NCBI RefSeq assembly: GCF_949628215.1
Contig: NC_134297.1
Location: 5,084,001 to 5,148,000, forward strand
DNA from: Phalacrocorax aristotelis
Taxonomy: Eukaryota > Chordata > Aves > Suliformes > Phalacrocoracidae
Reading direction: 5' to 3'
DNA: 64,000 bases
The translations under genes were made by a program, and so were the position numbers. Shown piece by piece: positions 31,101 to 46,100 of the stretch. The notes beneath the pieces are model-generated. The model did no database searches, was not told the DNA's origin, and was given only the letters and a program-made list of their open reading frames with translations. The stretch's first letter is position 1, and the number at the start of each line of letters is the position of its first letter.

Positions 31101-34100
31101 CCTTTTAAAAAGAGTATTCCAAAAATGTTCCTTTAGGCCTCTTTCAGCCCAGTGCAAATAAGCAGCAAAGGTTTTGTGTTATGTAAATCTCACTTCAAAG
31201 GCCTCAGCACCCAGGATTTGGAGAACAGCCGGGCACAGACATGCATTCCTTCCCAGAGCAGCGTGCATGCTACAACAGACGCACCTACCAGATCTGTATG
31301 TGCTACATCTCCGAATACCTACCAGATCTGTATGTGCTACAGACTCAGCCAGACATATGGTTGAATCCCAAATGCCATCAGTTCTCCAAAATAGAATCCA
31401 GGGCAAGGCAGTGAAGTCTATAGCATATTCTTATGGCACTTCTTTCAGCTAAAGAGATCCAGCCCATGCTTGTTACTGTGACTCATGTTATCTGAATCGT
31501 TTTAAAATGCTACACCAAAACTACAGTTACAGGAAAAAAACCTAGCAGCTTTATAGACAACTAGACTGTGTTAAATCTCCTATCTCTGTACCGCGTCTAA
31601 TGTAAAGCCTGACCTTCCATCTCCTTCCATCCCAATCTCGACTCTGTTTAAAAACTCTAGGCAGAAATGTGAAAAGGAGGTGAAGTATTCTTGAAGTTCT
31701 ATAGCCAAGGTAAAAAGGATCACCAGGAAACAGTTCAAATAAGTTGCTGCCAAAAGTCTATGCTGCAGTGTCGTTCAATGTTTCTTTGCCAATATTGCAG
31801 TTATCTGATACGGTAATTTTAGTTAATGCACTGCCAGGCGCAAGCAGTACAAAAACATGCAGCTGTATTTAAACACCTGCCTGCTAAAGCAACAAAAATA
31901 TGCCTTGCTTGAGGTGTCCATCATCACTAAGCCATTGCTTGATTTGCAATTCAGAATGCATGTAAGCCATGTGGGAATGCTGCTATAAACCACATGCCTT
32001 GTTAAGCATCTTTGCTTTCTGGATGGTTAGTCTGTGGAGCAGGAGTGCGACTGAGTGAGAGTGAGTGATATATTGTAAGGCGTTAGGAACATGTTAGCTG
32101 AACCCTCTGCATGTCAGCGCATTTATGACTGCCAGTTTGGCGGTGCCCCCTGGGGCATCCGTCCTCGATACTGTGAGCTGCAGTGAAAGAAATGGTGATG
32201 AGGGTAGAGCAGAGGTGGTCAGAGCAGCAGGCAGGAGACAAGCATTGTTGTTCAGGGCAGCCCAGCTGACCCCAGGACTGTCCCTGCCTTAGAAGTGGTG
32301 TGTGTATGTGGAAGGGAGGAAGCTAACTGTTAAATGTGTGAGAAACCTCCAGAGGAAGAGCAGAGGAAGCCACACAGTGCTGGACTGGATAAGACAAGGA
32401 AGAGGGGGGGCCAGGTTTCTGTCCTCAGCTTATTTTGAGGAAATCACCATAAGCCCTAACTTTCAGAAACATCCGACCATCTGCACCTCGAAATATCCAT
32501 CCTTTTGTATCTCAGTGCTTCAGGCTCTTTATCCTTCCTCCTCTCTATCCCCAGTGCATGTCACTGTGACTCTGTGATGCAACTTGTGCCCATGTAGACA
32601 AGGTGGTGAAGGATAGGCAACACGGCATGGCATAGGAATGGGATACCAAAAAACGCCGAACCTACTCTGGCTCTGGTATGGTCTGGGTTTGGTTTGGTTT
32701 TTTCTTTTGTCCAGCTGTCCCTTGGCTGGGTTTTGGGAATAGCTTAAGGGACTGAAATGCATTTGTGATATATAAAGACTGGATTTATAAAGGGTGCATA
32801 AATGTGTGAGCAGGGAATGAACAGCACACCTCATTCTTATTGAATTGCAGTGGGAATTAGGCATCCTATTAATCCTCACTTATATTTTTAGGTGTCTCAC
32901 TACCTTTCTAAGTGTCAGTTCATATAGGTCTGTTTGACAAACCCAGCCTATGCCATTAGACGCAGTCAGTAGGATTTTGCTTTGTAGTACTCAGTCTTAA
33001 CTTTCTCCCCTTGCCTCCCGTCCAAGGAGCTAGCTGTGTTTGCTCTGGCATCCAAGTTGCAAGTTAAAAGCCCCTTGAAGCTGGTACAAGGGAGCAGGCA
33101 GGTGGACCGTGCTGGCCAAGTGACCAGACATTGCTGCTGCCTTTCTTTTATTCCGGTTTTCCATGGCGCCTGCCCGAGATCAGCAAGCCAAGCTTGACTC
33201 ACGGGTGGGCTGCCCTGCTAGAGAACAATGTAGATGTGCAGCAAGAGATTAACAAACAAAAGCTTAGGAGTGTCTCGGTTCAAATTAAGTAACAGATGGA
33301 CCTGGTCTGTGTGGGAGCTGATAACGGTTATAAAAAGGCCATCACCAGACTGGGGCCAGCACACCCTGGAAAAAACCCACTCAGTCGTAAATTCTCTGTG
33401 CTGTTATAGCTGCTTGTGCTAGTAAGGCTTTATTTTTACCAGCTATCATAAAACAGCATGACTTATTTTAGATGCATGGCTTGTACCGCTCAGTTAAAAG
33501 GGTGCCAACTCTCTGATAGGCACCTACAAACAGAGGAGATGTGCCCGCCTGGGCAGGAAACATGAAGCATAACTAACCTAGAGAAGGCAAATGCAATGTT
33601 ACAGAGCAGTGTTTGGTGTTCCACATGGTTCTGGCTTTTGCTTCTCTCCTCTTTTACATAGCTAGCTGATGGCACTCGTTTCTTCTGAAATGGTGATAAT
33701 AAGGGGAGTCTCTGGTGGTCTCGGCAGGAGCAGGACCCCACAGGACAAAGTTGTGTGGAAGACCATTGAGTATTTGTGTCCATCTGAAGATGCAAGAATT
33801 TCAGATTTTGCTCTTAATTCACTCTTTTCCTGCTCACCACTAGAGAAGGCAAGGAGGTGCCTGGCTGCAAATTGAGTACGTACAGTTCTGGAACGAAATT
33901 TTAACCTGTTTAAACCTCCTGATTTCAGCTGGGACATTAAAGACCTGACTGTATTTGCTGCAGAGAAGGTGGCCCATTAGCATCCAGGCCAAGCACACAA
34001 TCTTTGTTCCTCTTTTTTTTTTTTTCCCCTCCCATTTTGGACAGGAGGATTCACTGTTCTACTTCCTAATCAGACAGCAAAGCCATTGGTATACACACAG

Positions 34101-37100
34101 CTTATACACCCACAGTCAGTAGTGAAACAGGTTGCTATCAAGGAGATACAGAGCCCTCTTAAGACAAAAACCTCCCTGCAAAGCAGTCTCACCCTGCAAC
34201 AAACATTCCTCCTCTCTCCCATGCAGGGACGGATGTGAGGTGTTGCCTTGTGAAGACCGCACAGCCCTTTCTGGTTTCCCAAAGTTTGGTTTCGTCACGT
34301 TGGGATGCAGCTGCAGACACGCTGCCTCAAATATCCATCTGACAAGGGCCTCTGGAGGTAAGAATTTCACAATCTTTGGTTGCCGTTTTGCTTATGGCAT
34401 TGCAGTCTGTTCAGAGATGAGATATTAAGACATCTCTGCAACTTCACAAAGATGAGACAGCCTATGCTCAAGATCAGATTTGCACACCACCCACTTCGCA
34501 GATCCTTAGGCCTGTGCTAGGAGGAGGCATCATGAGCCACGCTGCAAAGCTGTCTGAACAGGAAGAGTTCAAGCTTACTCACAGTCTTAGCATAAGCCTG
34601 AGCTCTCGGCTGGACATGTTGAGCTTGGACCTAGTCCACCAATAGGTTCTCATGCTCCGCTCTCCCTAAGGGAGCACAGATGCTTTAGGAGAGAGCCAGA
34701 GCTGAGCCGATAGCTGGCAACCTGGGGAGAAAGCTCCCAGGTCGAAGGGCCTGGCACACTTATCCCATTTCATTGAAATAGATTTTCACCCATCAGAACA
34801 GATGTGTCTCGAGAGGCCAAGAGCCAGCTCCGTAAAGGTATTTACATGCTGTTGACATCAAGGGGAAGATGTGCATCTAATACTTTACAGATGCGGCTGT
34901 ACATGCCTTGCCCAACATCTTAATCTGTGCATAATCTGGTCCTAGCTCTCCTGTTTTCCCAAGCCCATACCCCAGTCTCTGGCTTTTCTCCCAGAAAGGA
35001 CTGAACGTACGTGCAAGACAGGAAGGAAGCAATACTTGGGTGGATGACTAATACCTAATACTTGAGAGAGATTAACATGGAAGCAGCAAGGGGTAGAGAG
35101 TTTCCAGCGTGTCAGATTGCATCTCTTTCTGTAATATAATTTCAGGCCATCTTCAACTCAAAGTAAGGGTGGAAGGAGTTAGAACTTGCCCCTCAGAATC
35201 TGGGATGAAGGGTAATGGAGAGGGAACAGAAAGGACATATGAATGGGAAAGCTGTGCCTAGAAGAGGCTGTTATTACCAGCCCTCGCACTCCTGAATTGC
35301 CTCTCCCTTCCCAAGACAGAAATGCGAGGCGGAACTGAAAGTCTCATTTTCCTTGGGTAAGCAACGGGGAATAGGGCACAAAGCTTCTGCGTTGCATTAG
35401 ATACCGCTAACCAGGGGATTAAGTCCTGCCCAGATCATTTCTTTTGCCTTGCTACTGGCCTCTGAGGTCAAGTCCCTTACACAAATGCTTTGGGTTTGCA
35501 ATGTTACGCTGACTCTCCAGGAGGGAAAACCAGGGGCAGGTGGCCTTACTGTGTGGCTCTGAGGGAAGGCCATTAGGCAGGAGAGATTCTCATTACGTCT
35601 GCATCAAGTCTTTGGCAAAACCCAGAAGAGAAATAAGGCAACAAGGAAACAATTACAGATCACTTGGCTAGGAATGTATCAAAACAGTCACATTGTACCG
35701 AGCGCTGTTCTTGCCATTTTCATTAACAAATGGACAGCATAATTACATCTTCAAACTGGTCAGGCTCACGGCCAATATGGACCATGAAAATTAGTGCATT
35801 CACAGAAGATGAAACATGAGGGGATCCCAGGAGGTCAGCTCAGCCCCACCTCTGCTTTAGGGCACGAAAGCCCAAGGAACACAGCTAGCTGTGCCCCTGG
35901 ATGTCTGCTGAGATGCTCACAGGCAGTGTTCCCCCATGATCATTTTTATCTGTTAAAGTGCTGTACGTTTATCAGTTAAGCCTCAGCCCCTTCAAATTCA
36001 GTGTCCCCTGCAATTCAGTAAGGATGTACAGTTTCAGTTCACTGGAGGAAAAACCGAGGAATGGGAAATCACAGGAAGAGTAAGCCATCTTACATCTTGC
36101 TGTCTCAGCCAGCAGTGGATATACCATTCTGTGATCTGTTTACTGGATGAGAGTGCCTTACAACAGCAGAAGCAAAGGCCAGGAACAAAAATGGTGAGCG
36201 GTCAAGAGAAGTGGCAGTATTTGCACAGGGCAGATTTGAAACCAACCCTTCCTGCCTATTCCCACTTGCCTTCCATTGTTTCCCTAGCCAGCCCCAAGAA
36301 TTGCCATACAGGCACATCCTACATTATTTCTCACTTCAGCAAGTCCCTTTCCTCCCAAAAGTGGCAGATGCTGATACCAAATTAGTGTAAAGTGGGAGGG
36401 AACCAGCAGATAACTGTGATAAGAGCCAGGGGCAATGGTCTTCCTCCCGTCCTCGCCCCTTCCTCCTGGCAGGGCTGTCATTGCAGCAGACAGATGCTAA
36501 GGGAAGTCTCCAGGGCAGAGTCAGGTCACTGAGACGTGGCAGGGATCTATGGCCAGGATCAGGGAGACAGAACAAACTGTAACGGGAAAAGGGGCAAGTT
36601 CCTTTATTTTTGTCTTGTGTGGGAATTTGACTCAAGGATTGCTGAGAATCTCATAAGCCAAAGTGACGTTTTCCAGGCTGAGCGCCAGCCAACGCACAGA
36701 CTTGATCTCAGCAGGTATTTGACTTCCACAGGAGCTAGGATGCTCGGTACCTGCCTGACCCTGGCTTTTGATGAGGACACATATATCAAAAGCTGCCTGA
36801 AATGCAAAGACAGGAAATAAGCGGATATGCTATCAGCACCAGGCTTTGCAATAGTCTTTAGTGTCTGGCTGTGTCCCAACCATCAATACAGTGACTCGCA
36901 GGGTTTTAGCCTATAATCCTCTATTCCTCTGTCTGTGACTCTAATCTCTTGATCCTCTGTTCCCCTCCAGCCTATAGCTTGACCAACAAAATGCAGATCT
37001 GAAGTTCTGCTTATCAGAGACCAACCATGTCATCTTCCTGTGGAAAATGGGAGTTGGGAAGAAAGCAGTAGTCATCCGAGCCAAGAGCTGAGAGTAGGCT

Positions 37101-40100
37101 AGAGAAGGGAACAGGAGAGGGCGTGAGCAAGCACACAGAGAAATCATTTATGACAAGGCTGAAAACAGCTCTCTTTTTAAGAACATTTTTTCCAATTTTA
37201 CAGTATCATTTTTGTCTTTTTAAGAACATTTTTTCCAATTTTACAGTATCATTTTTGTCTTTTGTGTGTGTATAATTCTAGCCTCGGGTATTAAATGGAA
37301 TTGTCTAGCTAATGCGTTGCACAGACCATGTAGAAATGAACATTGCAAGAGACTGACTGCAGGCACTGAGGGATCGTTCACATCTGCCCATGAGCGTGCG
37401 ACCAAGAGCCTGTGAAACTACTGCCGTCATTCCACGCTGGAGAGGTGGGGCCATCTTCTGTAGGGGAGCTTTGAAGCTTTGCAGTGAATCTGTCAGAACA
37501 AAGGATGCAGATCTACAAGGGAAAAAGGCATTCGGCAGAAAGCTGCACGAGCCACGTGCAGGCCCGAAGACATGTGAGTTGGGGGAATATTGTTCTAGGG
37601 GCAGCCCTGAATCACGCAAACAGATCTGAAAAGACTTACCTTGTTAACATCAGCCTGAGCATAGGCTGCAAGCCTGCAGAGGGAGTTGTGCTGCAGGGCT
37701 CAACAGAGTTTATTTTCTTAGGAAGTACATTGGGAATTAAAGGGAGCCCAAATGAAGTCACAGACAGATAAAAGGCTTGATATAGAGCACTGTTTGAAAT
37801 ATGCTGGCATAAATGCACAGGGGAAGAGGGAGGAAAGCAATGCTATGCCAGAGCAAAGAGTGAGGATGAAAGCCATTCTGGCTTGTCCTAACCTGGATTC
37901 CTGACCAAGGCAAGCTTGTTTAATAGAGCAGAAATGAGCCTTGGCACGAAGAGGTTAAAAGATCGCTTGTCCCAGGAGAGCTGAATTAGCCATATATCTG
38001 GGAACTAACTTCTCCCAGACCCTGACTTGTTTTTCTCCTTAAGCATCTCCTGCTGCTATTTTTAGCAGAGAATTTTCTCAGCCAAATGCTTCCAGTTGAG
38101 TCCTGGTCAGAGGCCCTTTTCCCAGAGAGACACAGGCCCAGCAGCAGGAGGGTTGCTGCTCTGCGTTGGAAGATCATTCCTGGCTATGTGCTGGTCCCCA
38201 GTTCAGCTTAGATCTGTCTCGTTGTCCTGCCAGGTTTAGGGGGTACACATCACGCCGCCAGGCCTCTCCTGAGGCATGGGGGACAGTCCCCCCACCAGTC
38301 CGATGCAGGCATATTAAATGCTCTCACAGACCCTGAAAGCCAGGGATGGCTGCAACCTGGTCTGCAATTTCAGGAGCACCTAAAGAAGAGGGTGGACTGG
38401 ACTTGATAGCTGCCTGCAGGCTTTTAAGGAGTATGAATGGGAAAAAGAGGTGGGAAGGAGATATAAAGAAATGATTTGGCTGACATTAATAACAGGATCT
38501 GCTTCTCAGCACTAAAATCTATTTGGATTCATTCCAGTTCCTCCAAGGGAAACCATGGACGCCTTTATTGTTCATAAAAGTTGCAACTAAAATCGGACTG
38601 GATAAAGCTTAAGGAAATACCTCTCAGGGGACAACCCTGCTTTGGCTGCTGGCAACAAATGAGGTAACTCCCTTCCTCTTCTCTGGTTCTCTTGGGGCCC
38701 TTACTCCTCCTTAGCCAAAATGCTAACCTGTCCATCAGTCCATCACTCCCTTCCCCTGGCTCCTCGCTGCTCAGCCTCCACCCAGAGCAGGCTATCTGCC
38801 TGTGTGCAATTAGCAATGTGTCACTGAACGTCTGGGCTAGTTCACAGGGAAGCAACGCTTGTAACTTCTTTTATCTACAGCTTGACTTAATACCTGCCTG
38901 CCAGAGATGGGCATGTAAATCAAAAGGCCAGATCAGGGCACGCAGATGGACAAATTGAGTAAAACAGGAATGATCCCCTGGCGTGTCTGTGCTAACGCGC
39001 AGTTAAAGCTGGGGGACCCAGGAGGATCGAGCGCCCTGGACCCTGTGAATGAAGCATGGGGGAGGCTGCAGTCCAGCGCTGGAGAGCAGCGGCGGTCAGT
39101 TGGTTACAGCAGAGCCACAGTCAAGAAGGTCCCTCTAACAATGGCCCCTTCTTGGTCAGTGTATCTGTTGCCTGTGTGTCTTGGAGTCACGTCAGCGAAG
39201 CAAACAGATTGGGAACATATTTGTACTCCCCACAGCAGTACAGAAGCCAACCCAGACAGAGGAGAGCAAGCTGGGCTCTTTTCTGCTCCTTGCCTCAGTG
39301 CCAAGTTTCCAGCTCCGCTTGAAACCTGTGGCCGAGCCCTACTTTGGCAGGGGTGAAGGGAGAGGACAGGCAGGGGCAGGGAATACTCTGCTTTCAGCTC
39401 ATGCTCGTGCAAGTCGGCAGCTGGCTACAGGAGAGGGGAGCCTGACTGAACTCAACCGCGCACCTCTGAAGGCCCCCACGAGAGATTAGATCTGGCACTG
39501 TGTGGCCTTGCCCTTCTCCCCAGCTACCGTTAAACCCACGGGGCCGAGAACAGCAGTCACCTGGACAACCCACAGATGCTGCATGAGGGTTCGTCCCAGT
39601 GGCGAGAGCTTCTTTCAGAAAGCGTCCCCGAGCCCAGCAGGAATCCCAGGAGCCCAGGATTTCACTCCTGACCTTCATGTACACATCCCAACGCATGGGC
39701 ACTTAACCTTTGAGGCTCCTTTGAAAATCCCAGCGACAGCGTTTTGCGGATGAATATGTTTCCCCTAACATCTGCCCCCTGTATCAGATGCTGCCAGAGC
39801 CTCTCTCTCTTCTGGCTCTGCTCCCAGCTGAAGGACAGACAATAGGCATTTGAATGCAGTCTCCACTTCCCCTCCCAAACAGCCTGGGGGAGATGGCACA
39901 TCAGAGCCAAGACAGCACTGAGAGCAGAGCTTGCCGGCCAGCGACAAGTCTCTCTAGATCACGGCCTGCCTTTTCTTTCCCTCCCAGTGTAGCTGAACCA
40001 CTGGCTACAGTTGTTACTGGGCACGCAGGCCAGCTCTGCTGGGCAAATCCTTGCAGCATCCAGCTAGCCAAACTGAGAAAGTCTTTTCTCAGCATACTAC

Positions 40101-43100
40101 TGCTGGAGCCATCCTGATCCCTCTCCAAATGCTGCCAAAATCGACTGACCTCCTGGATTCCCAGCCCTGCCGGCCAGCACACTGGTTCATGGACCTCTCC
40201 TGTACCTCTGTGCCATGCCAGCTCACCTGGAAACACACTGGCCACCTCTTGGACTTCCCCTCGCTCACTCTTAGTAGTATCTAGCTGCAAGTAACTGATC
40301 CAGGCAGTGCGTGGTGCACAGAGAGGAGCAGTTCCACCTGCAGGCGGTTCGACAAGAGTTCAGAGAGAGCTGGCTTGGATTCTCCTGAAGAACCATTGTT
40401 CCATCTTTCTAGAAATAGCTCTGCTTCTCGCATCCTGGAGCCGTTCAGCCTGTTTGGCACCGTTTCTGCTGCTTCAGAGACAACAACAGAGAGTGAGAAA
40501 AACCTGTCTAGACACCGTTTACCTTCCATCGACTCCCATTGCCACATCAAAGCACCACTTCAAACAAACCTGCAAACTGGCCAGGTAATAATCCCCAGCT
40601 CTCCTGTGCCTGCTCCAGGCAGAGGCAGTCAGACCCATCTCATCATGCTTCAGAGTTCATCTTTAATCCAGGCCCTTCTGACAAGAGGAAGAGAGATAGG
40701 ATGAAAAATCTCATTACAGGAACATCAACAGAAGTTTTCTGGCCTCAGACTACTCAGGTGGGGGCTATGTCCTTTCTGCTTAGTGTCCAGGTACAAGCAG
40801 AAATCTCACCTATCACCTATTGGCAATCTGCAAATCTCCAGCTCCTTTGAAAAGCAGCCATACATGGCAGTCCCACTTGTCCCACCTGCTCAGATGCCAT
40901 GTCCCTTACCTTTCCAAAGCCATGCCACAATCCAGAGCTCAAAAAATATCTTCCTGTGGCACCCAAGGAAATGGAGGTCCCTGAGAGCTACAAGCAGTTT
41001 GTCCACCGTGAGGTATCAAGTCGCTATCAGAGCAGGGCGAAGTCACAGGAGCTCAGGTAAATGCTCAAGATACCTTGAAACCAAAGGAGCTGGAGAGATT
41101 TTTAGGTCACTTGAGCACAAGTTACTTGAAGTCACTGCTTTGGGGAAGCACCTGGCAGTAGCATCAAGCGCTGACCCTATGCAGCCACCACAAGAGCAAC
41201 ATCTAGCTCATTATTTTAATGAGGGTCCTTTGAAATACCTTCCGTGTGAGAGACGGCTAAGAAAATCCAGTCTGGCTTTATTCTGTCTCAGGCAGAAACA
41301 GCCTTTATTTAGTAAAATGCTGCTAACAGCTCTGTCTCATTAGTCAGTGTTTAGGGAACCAGGCTGCAATTGTTCTGAAGTCTGGAACTGCAGAAAGGGC
41401 CTTGATAATGAGGTCTACAGGAGACGATTCCTCCTGACAGGCTCACAATGACCTAGAAATCCTACTTAATTCCCTGTCAGTGAAAAGTGCTGAGTAACAG
41501 CGAGGTGCAGATGCACTGGGGGCTGATTTGAGAGGGAGGCTGCAGCCTCTGTTCACACTTTGGGCTGTGATGCAAGAGCTCTGGGGTGGAAAAACCAGCA
41601 TGGCTCAGCTATGCAGCAGCTCCCCAGATGAAGCGGAGGGGAGGCTTGCCAGGCAGGTAGGCAGGGGTTTGCTATGGGAAGGTTTGTAGCCTCATCTGCA
41701 AGACTTGCCACCACACAGAGTGCTGGGAGCGGAAGTCTCTGTTTAACACAACAGTAGAGACAGGAGTAGGCACTTGGGAACCGCCTGGTGTTAGCCAGGG
41801 CCCCTTTGAAGCCCCCTCAACAGCAGCACCTGGATTAGGTCTTCTCAGTGCAGTAGGCATTGTCTCCTCTGGATCATGCTTGCTTGCAAACGGCGCCAAA
41901 ACCCTGCCAAAGGCTTTAACTCTGACTCAAACAGCTCAACGTTTACCTATGTTCCTAGGCCTGGCGTGCTCAGCAGCTCACCAACTTCGTCTGCGCAGCT
42001 ACCATTGCTACCAAGAGACTGTGGTACCTGCTACTGTGGAGACAGCCTCTCCTGCCACGTAGCGGAGTCGTGCCGGTGCCGTCTCCCCTCATGCGGACGT
42101 GGGATGAGCAGCGGCTCTCTGCCGCACCAGGCAGCCTGCGCGCCCCGGAGGCCTTGTTGAGCTTTTGACGCGTTCTGCCCCGACGACTTTTCCCCATTTC
42201 CTTGGAGGAAAATGCAGCAGGCCGGCACAGGCTTGGGCCACAGACACACTACTTTCAAGTGGTTTGTTTTCGACAAGCAGCGTGTGTGCCATGGTTAGGA
42301 ACCTCTGGGCTGGATGGCCCTGAGCCAGGCAGGCCAGAAGATGAGGTAGAGGGACTCAGCTGGAATGTGGGCTGGATACAGCTGACCTTGGAGACCACCC
42401 CCAATAAAGACCCTTACAGGCATGTGCTTGCCACCTGTTTCAGCCAGCAGACGAGGGACTAAACTAGGAATTCTGGAACTGAATGCACAGTCTGTTAAAG
42501 AGTGGTCTGAAGACTCCCACCCACGTGAAGCTGTCGCTGATGTGTGCTCTCTTACAGCGATCCTTGCAGAGGAATGCTTCTTTGCCCATCATGTGCAAGA
42601 CTGCTACACCCATACTGCAAATGCAGCCCTGTTTAAAGTACAGCTCAAATCCGCAAAGAACTGCTGTAAAAAAAAAAATGTGGAAATGAAATCACCAGCC
42701 GAAACAGTGTCTAGAGACAACTCAAGCCAAGTCCCTCGAATGTCAGCACCAGAAGGAGGGCTCGGAAATGGAGAACCTAGCTCACTCTGCACCGGCTCTG
42801 CTGGCACAGACAGAGGATCTGCCTCAGAGACATGAGGAAAAGACATATGCTGAGAAAGGAAGGACCAGCTTTATTTTACCAACCTGTGTTCCCACCAGAG
42901 ATATGCTTTAAAGACTGCCTTGCAAAGTAGAAATTAAATCCAAAGGTGCCCATGCATCTTCTGTGCTGTCATCCCCTTATCAGTTATCTCCAGCCTGCTC
43001 TGAGCCAGAAGATGAAAGGATCGCAACACCACTTATCTTCCCACTTAAGAGCATGCTTAACAGCTTGCTGTTAAAGAGGAGGACACTCAACTCTCAGGAA

Positions 43101-46100
43101 GCAGCTGTAAATTCTGCAAATGGGCTCTCTCGCATTTCTTTGAAGGAGCTACTGCTTCTCAATGAGGGGCACAGATACACAAAGGGAACCGGGGAGGGAG
43201 GAAAAGAAGGAAGCCTTTGCAGCAAAAAAAGGCTTTGCTTCACATCCAGAACGTGAAGCTGAGTGACAGATGTGAGACGTATGACGTGTGTGTCTCAGAA
43301 GTGACCGAGGATGAGCCAGGAATTGAAAAGCTCTTGGGAAGTATTTAAACAGCCAGAATTACAACACGTTTGTCACTAGAGCACAAGAAGCTCCAAAACC
43401 ATGCTCTCCTCAAGACTGTGTGGCATTACAGCCAAGGTTAGGGATCCCCCTTATGTGCTGCAGACAGAACCGCTGTGTGCAACCCAGCTCTGGCTCTAAC
43501 CGTTGAGGCCAGGTCTCTGCACCTCCTCTGTGCTTCTCCCACAGAGCGTGCTGCCTCCCCTCTGCATTTGACCCTCACCTCCCCTCTTTGCAGAGCTACT
43601 TGTTGTCAGGGTGAACCAGAGTCCAGCTTCCTTTGTCATCTAATAGCTGAGTCAAACGGTCAGAACGGCCAAACAGGATCTGTTCCAGATATTTGCAGAA
43701 AGAGGAGGATCAAGAAGCCTGCAGCAGAACACCAGGAGCCTCCCCGGGCGAGGAGAACAATCGCTATTGTTGTCCAACAGCGGGCTGCTGGCGGGCGACG
43801 AGCACGCCTCGGCGCAACGTTGGGAAAAAGCTCCGGAGTCCTCCCGTGCTCACAGAGCACCGCAAATGAACTGGAATCTGGAGTCCCCTCCATCCCCTGG
43901 CACAGCCCCAGCAATCCAGCACTGCGGACTTATCAGCCCTGATCGTAGCTCAGCTGTTGACTTGGAGAACTCAAGGCGCAGTTGGCAACTGGGAGAGGAG
44001 GGCACTGCATTGCCTTAGAAGCTGCTGCCAGCCCAAACGCAGACTTCAAAGGGCTTATCTTGCCCTGTTGTGTGGGAGAACATGCAGTGCCTGTGGGCGA
44101 GGACAGCTGTGTGTTGGCCAGGCCCAACAGAGCATTTTTGATGGAAGAAGAAAGAAGTTAGTACCTGGTTTAACCTCCCCTCCAGCACGCACAAGGCAGC
44201 TTTGGCAGGCAGAGCTCCACACTGCACTGTTATTTATGGGATGTTGAAAACTGGCCAAAATGAAGGGAAAACACCAGATACATAAGGATGCTCACCAACT
44301 CAAATAGCCGGTTCTGCCTGAGGGAGGACCCATGAGAGTAGGCGATTAGAAGGCACTCTGCCTTTCATCTCCAGATCGCCAGTGCAAGGGCAACTCCATC
44401 AGCACTGACCAAGCTGTATCCAACTAATAGCTATTTGCTCGTGCACAAGAAATGAGATAAGCCGTTGCCTCCTTGCTCCCTGAGAAATCAGACCGGCCCC
44501 ACCGATGTACACCATGTGCAATCTCAGCAGAGTAGCTAAGACCACAGAGCGAAACAAACCGGCACCTCCTCTGCCGTAGGAGCTACGAGGTCGACAAGGA
44601 GATCCGTGCTGGTTGAAGCTAACCCGTTTCATAGCATGTGTATCCAGTCCTGTCAGCCAAGCATGGGTCATTTATGCTAATAGGGGGTTCTGTATTATTC
44701 CTTCCACCTTGGTTGTTGGTATCTAAACACCTCAACAAAAACAGTCCGCCCTTCCAAGAATGGGGGATTCCCACCAGCCGGGGAAGCCAGGGCTGGCCCA
44801 GAGGTACAGGTCGCTGCTGTGCACAGAGCCGGGACTTCCCCTTCGAAGGTGCGTTACTGATGCAGAGGACCTCACTACTACAGAGCGGATGTTTTCCAGG
44901 CTCTAAAAATAACTAACTCCAAACAATGTGGTGGGTATAAAGAAATATTTATCTTCGGGCTTTTGCAGAGATCAATGCAGGAGAAAAAGATTAAAGCAAA
45001 GATTTAAGTGTGTATTAAAAATAGCTGTTGATACGATCCTTTGAGGGGATAAAAGGTATTTTTTTTACAGGAGCGGCAAGAACTGCAGGACTTTGCAACA
45101 CCTTCCCTGCCGTTAACTGTGTAAGCTCCCGGAAATCATTCGAGAGAGTGTTAGCAGCCAGAGCGCCTCAGGAGGAAGTCCATTAGCAGGCAGTAATCTC
45201 CTTAATGGATCCTCGGGGTATGTGGTAGAGGCTGTCTCGCCTATGGACACTTGGTTCTGTCCACTGCTGTGATTCAAGGGCTGCTCAGGCAGCCATTATC
45301 ATCCAATACTCTAAGGAATGCTCCTCATCTTTATGGCAGCCCAATAGTGTGATGAATTAGTCTTTCGGGTAGCTTTCATTGAGTCAGGACACAAATGGGT
45401 ATGGTGAGGTTTTTCTTACTTACTTTTATTTTTTTTTGACAGCATCTAGCAAAGAGACACGGATCCGTGAACAGAAGCCGTACATGCCTCTGTAATGCAG
45501 GTAAAAGCAGTAACATCTATCAAGGCCTTCGTTTTCCAAGGATAGCATCCTAGCAAAATCAAAATATTGCCTCCTTGGCTGATCTTGACCTAAAAGATCA
45601 AGCAGAGCCTTGTACATTTATGTGCAGACAAAATCATTAAGTCCTCAGCTGTGCAACCGACTCCACTCGAGCAGGCCTGAGAGAGCACGCAGCCACCCCG
45701 GAGAGATGTAAAGTGGCAAGAACCTTTCGACTGGGAATGAAAAGCAGGACTGCTGTGCAGAGCAGTGCTGGCCCTGTTAAAAGGTAAGCCCGGTTTCTCA
45801 AAAACAGCTCTCTTTCATGGCATTGTTTGCCAGGGTTCTTCCTTATTGCTAATGAAACAAAAATTCTGACTGACTTTGGATATGTAGAATATTATGGGCT
45901 CCTTCAGGAACCATTAAGGACTCCATGGTTATACATCTTGAGACATACTGGACAAGACTGTCAAAAACGACAAGTGAATCGGGTGTCTCAGGTGGTGGAG
46001 TGAGCAGGGAAGTCGGACACTTTCAACGGTCCTGAATTTTGAGAAATATTATACTTCCACCCTCCAAAACAGAGTCTAAACCAGTATGCGCCAATTTAAA

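Noticed and set aside
31283..31340. Duplicated 24-bp segment considered as a CRISPR-like or satellite repeat
   Set aside because: Only two copies exist, in a vertebrate intron; a simple local duplication.
40783..41343. Open frame of 186 codons (+) in JAM3 intron 1
   Set aside because: No recognisable motif, no CpG promoter or poly(A) signal arrangement, and no codon pattern distinct from its surroundings.
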